From Heterotrichella gracilis (lineage: Eukaryota > Sar > Xanthophyceae > Tribonematales > Xanthonemataceae), in the NCBI GenBank assembly GCA_032358255.1, contig JAULBX010009217.1, positions 47,628 to 111,627 of the forward strand: a stretch of DNA of 64,000 bases, written 5' to 3'. Numbering within the stretch: the first letter of the stretch is position 1; each line of letters begins with the position of its first letter. This document shows positions 55,883 through 64,000 of this stretch, piece after piece. Position numbers and translations under genes: made by a program. The notes beneath the pieces are model-generated. The model was not told the DNA's origin and searched no databases. It worked only from the letters and a program-made list of their open reading frames with translations.

Positions 55883-58800
55883 CTACTCATCGTGCTCTGG
55901 ATCAAACAGCAGCGCAGCCTCCTTCAACTCCCGCTGTGGTGTAGGGGTGATCCACTGCCCTTCGCTGGGCCGCTGTGGGTCGTAGCGCCTGGCAAGGCTG
56001 AGGTCTATGAGCCAGGGGCGCAGTGGGGATCCCTGGCCCCCCAGACCCTTGGCCAGCAGCACGTTGCACCGCGCCACGTCGCCATGCAGCAGCCCCACCC
56101 AATGCAGTCGCCTCAGCATGTTGTCGAGCTGCGCCTGCAGGGCATCTATCTATTTAATAACTTTACAAAGCAAAGTCATGGAGATGCCCCAACATGCTGT
56201 TGAGCTGCTCCCTGCAACAAATGGGGCAAGGTACTAAAAATCGTTGTCTGTTTACATGACGATGTAGTGATTACATGATGTCAATCAGGTACAACAACCT
56301 GCGTGCATCGATCCACCGGCAGTGGTCAATGGCCAGTTGTAGATTAAAACTTGGAAGTCGCTGGTACCAGACACCAGCCCAATATTGAAGCTACGAGATG
56401 CGAAACGACTATGTAATAATTGTCCAAATAGTGCAATAACAGACATAGACCCTGTCGTGTGTCCTATCATTGCCCTTGCCTGCAGATGCGGCTCCGTGTG
56501 CGCGGGGTTGCGCGGATCCAGCTGTTGTGCATTGGGAATGAATTCTATTGCCAGCAGCACGGCGCCCCTCCGGGTGAGGCCCGCGGCAAGCACACGAGGG
56601 AGCACCACCCCCTGCAGCGTTTAAGGGTGCAGGGTTTAGGGAGTAATGCGGCAAACACACGAGGGAGCACCTCTCCCTGCAGCAGGATTGGCAAGTGCTT
56701 TTATAAACACGAGGTCACAATATCCCTGGGTTGTAATGCCTGCAGTTTGCACTATGCTACATCAATGTCACAGATCTGCAGTATCCCTTGCCTGCAGTGC
56801 ATGGGCGGTACCCTTATTAAAACCCTAAATGTCCAATATAACCACTAGCAATCCCGCATCATATCCCTTGCCTGCAGTGCCTGGGCGGCAGCGTACGCCT
56901 CAATTTCGTCCTCAATGAGACCAGCGGCGCGGTGGTCCCTGTGGCGCAGCTTTGCAGCAGCCAAGCAGCCGCACGGCATCCTGCAGCGCAAAAAACCAAG
57001 TCAGGAACTCCGACGGGCAAGCAAAATAAACTATTGCATGTGACAACATAATGTCAATAGTTCCAATTTTAAATACAAGAATGAATTTAAATAGTATCTC
57101 ACAAAATCTATTTGATGCATGTAACATTTTTCAGCCCCTGTGTACATGCTGCAGCGCTGGTGCCGGGCATTTCAAGTGGCCGGTCCAAAAGCAATCACCA
57201 GCAAAAGGTTCAAGCATTGCAGATTTCTTTACGGCACGCATGTACACAGCAAGGCAGGCCTGGAGCAGGGGGAAGCCAGAGGAATAGTGGTACGCCATGC
57301 GGTACATGGGGTTTAACATTAGGGTTTAGGGTTTGGAACTTTGGGCTGCCAAAGGCCGTCTTAGCGCTGAACACTGATGTAATCGACAACATCCCTTTGC
57401 AGAACCTACTTCAAAACTGTGGTGCTGTTTGACCAGACTGGCACTGAACAATGCCATGATGTGGGTCAGTGCAACACTGTGAGGGTATTGCACATCGCCA
57501 AAGTGACCCTTGCCCACACCCTGTGCACCCACAAGCGGCCTCATGAGGCACGACCCTGCCTGTTTTGGGTTCAGAGGTACAGAGTTGGTGTTGGGTCAAG
57601 TGCTCTGGAAGCTAGGGTTTAAGGGTTTAGGGCTCCACCTCCACAGGAGTACGCGACCTGTGCTGCCCCTGCCCACATAGCCCACCACATCCTGCGCATC
57701 GTACGTTGCCGCAGCCGCAGCCAGCAGCTCCTGCCGCTCATCCGCACATGCATCCGCATCCGCGCCCCCGTCCACACCCTTGCCTATGGCCACAGCTAGC
57801 TCAGCCTCACTGCAGCGCTGCAACTTAGTTGCATGCACCGCCGGGCCGGCAGCCGCCTCCTTGTCATCATCCATGGGCACAGCCTGAGTGCCATCCATGG
57901 TCTGCCACTGTGCAATCACTGCAGAGGCGACATGCGCGTCAAAGCCAATCCCCACTGAGTTGCTGTCAATCCCCACTGATCCATCGTCAATCCCCACCAA
58001 ACCACTGTCAATCCCCACCGAGCCGCTGCCAATCCCCACAGCACCACTGCAGGTGGATGGCGCAGCATGGAGGGGGCAGGGAGTGGTTTGCAGGCCCCCC
58101 GAGCCCCCATACCATGGGCCTGGCATGGTACCATTGTCCTGCTGTCTCTCTGGCCCACCGCTGCTGTCATGCGCTGATGGCGGTCCGTTGGGACTTGGGC
58201 CCCCAGGGTGGGATAGGGCGCTGTCTCCTTCAGCGCCGCGGGCCGCCACCCTGCTCTGCTGCAAAGCTTGCTTGTGCTCGATGGCGCACACCGACATGTG
58301 GTGCATTGCCTGGGTAGGAAGGCACCGCAAATGGGTGGACACTAGCCAGGGATTAAGGTGTTAGAATGCTGCATGCGTACTCTTCAACTTTGTTTTGTAT
58401 CCTTTATCTGAAATGTAATGTAAAACATTTTTATCTTACATGTTAATTGTACTGTAAAACATTCTTATCTTTTATCTCAAATGTAATATAAAACAGCTTT
58501 ATCTGTGATCTTGATTGTAATGTAAAACAATTATTTTTATTGATTGCAGTGTTCACATGCCAGCTCTCAACAAAGCACAACAGCAACATCCTGCACTACA
58601 GGTGCCCCATGCATGCACAGAGATGGATACAAGTGCAGCGGTATTGCACTGCACCAGCATGAGAGTCTTCCCAGGGGCTTCCTCGTCGCAGCGGTATGCG
58701 CCTGAAATGCAGAGGGTGCCGCTGTTCCCGTCCAAGTTGCTGTCATACTTAACGAACCACGTCCTGTAGTAGTCCCCAAAGGCGCTGTACTTCAAGTTGT

Positions 58801-61474
58801 TGATGTGCATGTATCCCACCGTCTGCAACATAGAGAGCATCCTCAGCATTGATTTCAGCACCCTGCGGATATATGTACCCCACCCACCAAGCCGCCAGTC
58901 GTGCTTTCCCTACCATTGGGATTTGTTAATTCACACTTTACAGCACAGGTCACCTGGTACACCACAGACTGCAGCCGCTGGGAAATTATTGACCCGTCCG
59001 GTACCTCCAGCATCTTGATGAGCTCACTTGCGGGCAAGTTGTCAGGCAGGCCATCCAAGAAATCCCTGTCATGGTAAAATAATAAGTGAAAAGCGAGGCA
59101 TGCCATTGGCACTCTGCTTGGCATCACAAGGGGTGTACTTAAATTCCACATGCTTTGAGCATCCCTGCTTTACAATGGCAGATCTTGGGATGGCAGGTCT
59201 TGAGGCACAAGGCGAGCGCTGCTGGCGCAAGGCACGGGACGCAAAGGAGTGATCTGGATGCTGCCGGACACGGCAGTCAATCAAGTGATGCACGTGCAAT
59301 TGGGCAGAAAAGATCTGTGAGATCTCAATGGGATGCTGAAGGCAGGGTGGTGATAGGGTGTTGAGCAGGGCAGGCCCAATGAGCGTCCAAAGCAACTAAG
59401 CCTATTTTGTATGACAGGTAGCTTTTTCCGATACTTCCCGTTGAAGTGATACTTGTACACTTTCCAGCCCTGCTTGTATGGGTGGGCAATGCCTGCAAAT
59501 GGATTACTGCAAGCCGTACGATGCACACACAAACTTACATGCGCATGACCTCAAGCATGGCAGCAGCCCAGAACTCTGCGCTGGAGTCAGCAGACCACAA
59601 CACAAGCTCCATGTCCTTCCAGTTGCATTCCAAGGCCCGGGCTGCTGCTTTTAAGGCCTGCACATCACACCACGCAAAGGGTTAAAGGGTTTAGGGTTTT
59701 GCACCCTAACAAAGGGTTAAAGGGGTTATGGTGTGGTGTGATGTGCAGGCATAAAGCCACATAAACCCTTCAACCCTGACCATGACATGTGCTCAGCTGG
59801 TGACCATCTGAAAACTGGACAGGAGGATATTTACCGCACTACAGGGTGCAGGACGGGCGTGCGCGGACAGGACGCGGGGCGCGTGCGTCGGGGGATGCGC
59901 CCACCCAGCTCTAAAAAATATTTTTTTGATCAATTTTAATAACATTAAATTATAAGTAAAAGCATTTTTCAAACGTTTCAAATTACATATACCAAGTAAG
60001 TAGTGCTTGTTTACGTAGATATGGTGATTGGAATAAATTGATTTAAACTACTTGAAGTAAATAGGATTTTGCATTATCCCGCGCACCCAATGCGCATCGC
60101 GCCCGTTAAAACATATCCGCGCCCTGCACCCTCCATTACAACAGGCCCCCATATGAGCAAGCACTGATCAAGGGAACAATGTGCAACACTTGCGCAACAA
60201 GGGAGTCACACCCCAGCTTGAGCAACCTGACACAGCAGCAAGGCCTTAAAAATGTGCGAGAACTTTCCACACCACCTTTTACATAACTGCTTGCAGCATA
60301 AAGCCACAAGCATGCTGAATCATAGGGCACCTGTTGCCGGACGTGGTGTGTAGGGCCCTCTCAGGCAGGTGGGCGTGTTGTGGACTGCAAGCGCACCTTG
60401 TTGTCCTCCCTTGCACAACCGGTCAGTGCAGCATCGATTAATGCAGAACAGTCACATTGTTCCCACCAGAACCCGGTGCCGGGCAGCAGTCTCACTGCTC
60501 GGCTGATTGGTGTGCAGGCGTTGCTGTACAGGCTCACCACCAAAACTTCCCCAGAAGATCGCTGCGCAGGAAACTTCACCCTCAGTAGGGCTATAGGAAC
60601 GGGTCACCCTGGTGCCAACTACATGTTCAACCCTCAGTAGGGTTATAGGATACGGGTAACCCTGGTGCCAACTACATGTTCAACCCTCAGTAGGGTTATA
60701 GGATATGGGTAACCCTGGTGCCAACTACATGTTCAACCCTCAGTAGGGTTATAGGATACGGGTCACCCTGGTGCCATCAACGTGTTCAATAAGGGTTGAG
60801 CAAACACATGGCCCACACATCCTTACTGTGTATCCAGTGTATGCGTCCATGCGCCCCGGAACTGGGTGACATTTATGTAGCCCCCCTTCGACTCTACAGC
60901 GCTCCCTGTGGGCCTCCAGCAGGGATGGATGCTCCGTCCACTCTTTAAAGCAGATGGTAGGGTCGCTATCCGCGGCAGCCCCACTGTTGCTGCTGGAGCT
61001 TTGTAAGCCTTGCTTGCTGCGGGCGGTTTTGTCAGTGGAGATAGCTATCCTCTGCAACGGGTGGTCCACCACCTCCTGAAGGGTGACGCACCCTGCAGCA
61101 AGCACAGGAACCCACTGCAGTACCTTGCAGCACAACACAGCAACCCACATATATATTCGTGCTCCAGGTGGGTGTGAACTATGTGAACTTCCAGCTGGTG
61201 TGCAATCAGTATCGTACTACTCAAACTTGTTACAGGCCGCTTTCACAAACAAAGCGGCAATGCCACACGTACTTCTGTGTACTTCCTTTTGCAGCCACAG
61301 CCTTAGTTTCTTGTGTTCGGGGCTCATGAGCTCAAGTGGAAGCTCATCAGGGGGCGTGGATATGAAATTATTGGGGCCGCCTGGAAAACATTTTGCCAAT
61401 AGCTGGAGACTGTCAGCGTCCACGTCCTCGTCCTCTCCCGAAACCTTGAGGTACCGTGCCCAGGTTTCTGACAT
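55883..61474 (-). CDS. Crinkler-type REase-like/protein kinase fusion
   Basis: Exons 61273-61474, 60827-61092, 60397-60561, 59539-59657, 58954-59065, 58655-58822, 57639-58309, 56872-56980, 56480-56611 and 55883-56134 join in phase to 731 aa (TAG stop). The middle (about 250-345) reads QSVVYQTVGYMHINNLKYSA, then YYRTWFVKYDSN and CISGAYRCDEEAP. That layout (Q..GYM...L.Y....YYRTWFV) is typical of the nuclease-like region of Crinkler and fungal-type kinases. The C-terminal kinase has a Gly loop VGRGSTGRVLLW, lysine K578 in LAAAKLR, a catalytic HGDVARCN (Asp667, Asn672) and LIDLSLAR in place of DFG. A low-complexity GID/SV repeat precedes the kinase. Two introns use GC donors. Role, secretion and activity are unknown; the domain call is by pattern only. 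Confidence 0.65.
56649..56685 (-). repeat. Copy of kinase-gene exon 9 start
   Basis: GCAAACACACGAGGGAGCAC, then CTCTCCCTGCAG repeats 56586-56616 (GCAAGCACACGAGGGAGCAC). A second pair, at 56783-56806 and 56864-56887, repeats the end of exon 8 with its GC donor (CCCTTGCCTGCAGTGC). Confidence 0.85.
57946..58050 (-). repeat. 27-base in-frame repeat in the kinase-fusion CDS
   Basis: About four to five units of CAATCCCCACTGATCCATCG-type sequence (period 27) encode a Val-Gly-Ile-Asp-Ser repeat just before the kinase domain. Confidence 0.8.
58390..58535 (-). repeat. AT-rich tandem repeat in intron 6 of the kinase fusion
   Basis: Several units of AATGTAATGTAAAACA with TTTATCTT occur at about 40-base spacing. 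Confidence 0.65.
60581..60790 (-). repeat. 53-base tandem repeat in intron 2 of the kinase fusion
   Basis: Four nearly identical units start at 60581, 60633, 60686 and 60739, each CTCAGTAGGGTTATAGGATA, then GGGTAACCCTGGTGCC and AACTACATGTTCAACC. The period is 52-53 bases. Confidence 0.92.
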
Positions 61475-63220
61475 GACGCTGAGCAGCTTATGGTGTCTGT
61501 GCACGCTTCAGTTTGGACTTTCTCTAGAGACTTTATCAGCACTGTAAGCGGTTCTGACACCATGTGCGAAGGCTGCGGCTGGGAGGGAACGTGGAGGCAA
61601 GGACCTATAAACGGGTTGCTGGGGTTGCTGGTGGAAACTTGACTGGTGCTGGCAAGGAGGCGTTGGACGAGCTAGTGCTTAAAGCCCTGCAGCCGACAAC
61701 TTGAGTATCTTGCAGGCCAGAACGTTCATTATAACACCTACTAAACGCCCATCGGAGCTGGCAGCTGATAGGCGGGAACGTAGCTCTAGTTGTCAGCCAT
61801 CTGGCCTGGCCATCTGGCTTTGAAAACAGGCAGGCAGGTGAGCCAATGCATGCATGCATATTGATGCATGTTTTCGTTGCTAAACGTTTATCGTAGAAGC
61901 CCAGAACGAACTGGTAACATTTGCTTTGAGATCAGGGACAAAGGAGAGCTTGAAATTTAGGATCCATTGCAAATTCCCGTTTATGAAGAAGAAGACTGGT
62001 CGATTCATTAGCTCCTGGACTCGGAGTTCGAAAACCCTAAACCCTAACCAGCTGCATGTATGGCCATCGCGATAGCGTATTACTGGCAGTGGATGCAGAC
62101 ATTTGCAAGTTTCTGGCCAGGTCTTGGTCATGTCTATACAGGTTGGTATCAGGACTGTTAATCAAGAAGGCTGTGGCTGAATCAATACCATACCCCCCTC
62201 CCCCCCCACCCCCTGTTTGGATGCACCCCGGAAACCTTCCTCGAACCAGCCTGCCAATCCTTAGAAAGTAGCAGAGATTTGATTACGGGTGTGCGCCGTC
62301 TAGTGCCAGTGTTTCACCTGGGCAGAGTGGAGCCACAACGGGAATAATGTACAAAATTATAATGATTTAATTATAAGATGCATGCATGCATCCTTGCAGC
62401 ATGCTCCTCCGCCCACGTTCACGCATATGTGGGCGGGAAGTTTGTAAGACCACTCTGCTTCGCACATCCCTCTGTAGCTGAAGCCTGTAGTGGCTGCCTT
62501 CGGGTCAGTCCCGGCTGTTTTCCCCTGTTGGCTAGCCTGTCCCTCTGATGCATCGGTGTTTGGCAGGCAGGCCACAACAGTAAAGTCTGAGTGACGGGGT
62601 GGTGCTCTACCTTCACCAAGGGCTTCCAGATTCGTTAAAACTTGGCGTGGGTAGGCTCGGTTCCGCACCGTTGCAGTGCCTGTGCTTGCACTGGCGGCCA
62701 CTGGCGTTCCATCATCGGCTGTTCCGTGGTCTGGCTAGTGGCCGCCAGTTGACGGGGAAATACAGGCGCCAGCGCCTGTACACGATACCTTGCTGGCGTA
62801 GACTTGTACCACACGTTGTAGGTCAGGCGCTTGGCCAGCGCGTCAGCAAGTGGGGACGAGAAACCAGGAAAGCTGGCTCTGAGCGTGGCACGCTTACAAA
62901 TAGGCATAGACACCAAGGCACAGCTCTCATGTAGCTCCCTTTTTGCCACGGAGGAACCCTCGCAGTGTTTTTGTCAGATATGCTTGGCTGCCACCTGGGG
63001 CGTTTCCCTCTTTTCTTGCTCCCTTTCTAGCTGCCTGGTAACATTCAATTTTACCGCAGCTGTACGTACGTACGTACAGCTGCGGTATACCGTGGCTCTG
63101 ACCGTGGCTCGTGGCTGTCACCATGCTTGAACAGTCATATATGAGCGAGCCCGACCAGCTGGACAGCCCAATTCTTTCTATTCGTACATACAACTTTCCT
63201 CCTGTCCACCCTGCAACAAG
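61475..63220. other. Divergent intergenic region
   Basis: This separates the kinase fusion from the secreted-protein gene. Minus-strand frames at 62357-62701 and 62635-62949 are open but overlap in different frames and show no domain. It contains the palindrome at 63052-63087. Confidence 0.4.
63052..63087. promoter_or_regulatory. Perfect 36-base palindrome upstream of a secreted-protein gene
   Basis: TACCGCAGCTGTACGTAC is followed directly by its exact reverse complement. It lies about 135 bases before ATG 63221; a TATATGAG motif follows near 63138. It could be a strong cruciform or hairpin, or a dimeric regulator site. Its function is unknown. Confidence 0.7.
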
Positions 63221-63650
63221 ATGATGAAGTCGTGTGTGCTGCTCGCTCTGCTGGTCGTCGGTTGCCCGTACGTATTGGCACAATGCCCCGCAACATTCAC
63301 ACAGTGCGGGACAGTGTCCACCAGTTGCCCTAACGCGCAAATCGTGTGCACCCCCGCTGCCGCACCAAACTGCACCGCAGCGCAAGTGTGCGGTACCATC
63401 TCCGCCTCAAACGGCTGCGGTGGCACCGCTTCAAGGAGCTGCGGGGTGTGCCCAATCGGGTCTACCTGCCAGGCTAACAACACCTGCAAGGTGGACTGCC
63501 CCACGTCCTGCACCGTCGCGGGGATCAACTATGTGAACGGCACTGCAGTCCGTGGCGTGTGTGCTACTTCTCAGCCGCTGGACACCGTTGCTGGTGGCTA
63601 CGGAACTTGCCCAACCGCTTGTGGCAAATGCTACCTGTCAAGCTTTTCAT
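63221..63650 (+). CDS. Secreted cysteine-rich protein, 3' part not resolved
   Basis: The first exon runs from ATG 63221 to a GTAAGTAT donor after 63650 (143 codons plus one base). Residues 1-21 form a clear signal peptide (KSCVLLALLVVGCPYVLA, then QC). The mature part is very rich in Cys, Thr and Asn with evenly spaced cysteines (FTQCG, VSTSCPN, IVCTP, AQVCG, CGVCPIG, ANNTCKVDC) and NxT glycosylation sites. It suggests a disulfide-rich cell-wall or extracellular-matrix protein. The next exon is probably outside or at the edge of the window: a CCCCCAG acceptor at about 63938 would give an early stop. No named family was recognised. Confidence 0.65.
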
Positions 63651-64000
63651 GTAAGTATACCTTGCGCCTTGATTGCACTCTGTCTGTCACTGTCTGTCAT
63701 TCACCACATACCCTTCAAGTCATGGTTCCTATTTGGGAACTGAACTGAATGTACCCTTCCTTACGACCACCATTTACAAGCCTATTACAACCTGTTTACC
63801 CATCGCACTGTCATACAGTGGGAGCCACGTAACTGAGTAAGGTTTGTTTGGTGTTTATAAATTCCATATTGAGCTGAAATCACCTGCACCCGTCAGGGCC
63901 TGCTTACGTGGCTAATTTGGTTTCTATTGGCCCCCCAGAGAGGCCGCGGCTTGACAGGTTGAGTTTAAACTGGTCAAGGAAAGTCATACACCCCCCAATG
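63651..64000 (+). other. Probable intron of the secreted-protein gene
   Basis: This follows a strong donor and shows no coding frame in phase before the window ends. Confidence 0.4.

Noticed and set aside
59410-59500. Possible extra exon in the kinase fusion (AHPYKQGWKVYKYHF)
   Set aside because: Its phase does not fit the exon before it, and the neighbouring exons join in phase directly.
60581-60790. CRISPR-like array
   Set aside because: Units are contiguous without unique spacers and lie in a eukaryotic intron; it is a simple minisatellite.
62357-62949. Two overlapping minus-strand ORFs before the secreted-protein gene
   Set aside because: They are in different frames, lack an ATG at the upstream end and show no domain or splice support.

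Overview
The window is nuclear DNA of a photosynthetic eukaryote, almost certainly a green alga (Chlorophyta). It is GC-rich and intron-dense, with many short exons bounded by GTGAG/GTGGGT donors and CAG acceptors. It carries TTTAGGG-type motifs, plastid-directed proteins (a DUF3082 protein and an OEP61-like envelope receptor), a plant-type SnRK2 kinase and an intron-containing tRNA-Cys. Class or genus cannot be fixed from sequence alone. I rebuilt gene models by hand: for each main gene the exon phases were checked across every junction, so most models are complete start-to-stop reading frames.

Layout, left to right. 68-2170 (-): SRRM1-type PWI/RS splicing factor, 3' end outside the window. 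3674-6705 (+): SnRK2 kinase. 7748-9189 (-): F-box/LRR protein with a frameshift. 10341-13716 (-): unknown protein ending in a MYND finger interrupted by TAG. 14192-19336 (-): secreted GH18 chitinase with a C-terminal LysM. 19337-23190: mostly non-coding, with a dispersed repeat and a degenerate tandem repeat. 23191-26620 (-): unknown protein with five internal repeats. 28848-30616 (-): LSM11, a U7 snRNP protein. 31636-36642 (+): POT1, the telomere end-binding protein. 37602-39666 (-): plastid DUF3082 protein. 41062-41722 (-): PMP3-like membrane proteolipid. 43310-44710 (-): DUF1279/FAM210-type protein. 45328-46173 (+): GET2/CAML-like receptor. 47491-53704 (-): OEP61-like TPR receptor with a tail anchor. 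54178-54274 (+): tRNA-Cys(GCA). 54300-55330: inverted repeat plus an organelle-LSU-rRNA-like segment. 55883-61474 (-): Crinkler-type nuclease-like/kinase fusion. 63221 to the end (+): start of a secreted Cys-rich protein.

Most genes are unrelated housekeeping or signalling functions. Two pairs are thematically linked: GET2-like and OEP61-like (targeting of newly made membrane proteins), and SRRM1 and LSM11 (RNA processing). Several neighbours are divergent with short shared upstream regions (SRRM1/SnRK2, LSM11/POT1, DUF1279/GET2).

The most striking signal is in no single gene. In at least seven genes the introns contain decayed to nearly perfect tandem copies of the adjoining exon edge together with its splice site, often beside TTTAGGG-like motifs. 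This looks like an ongoing process of intron growth by local duplication of exon/intron junctions. Other points of interest are the REase-like/kinase fusion, an algal LSM11 beside POT1, three GC-AG introns, a 36-bp perfect palindrome and a probable organelle DNA insertion next to the tRNA.
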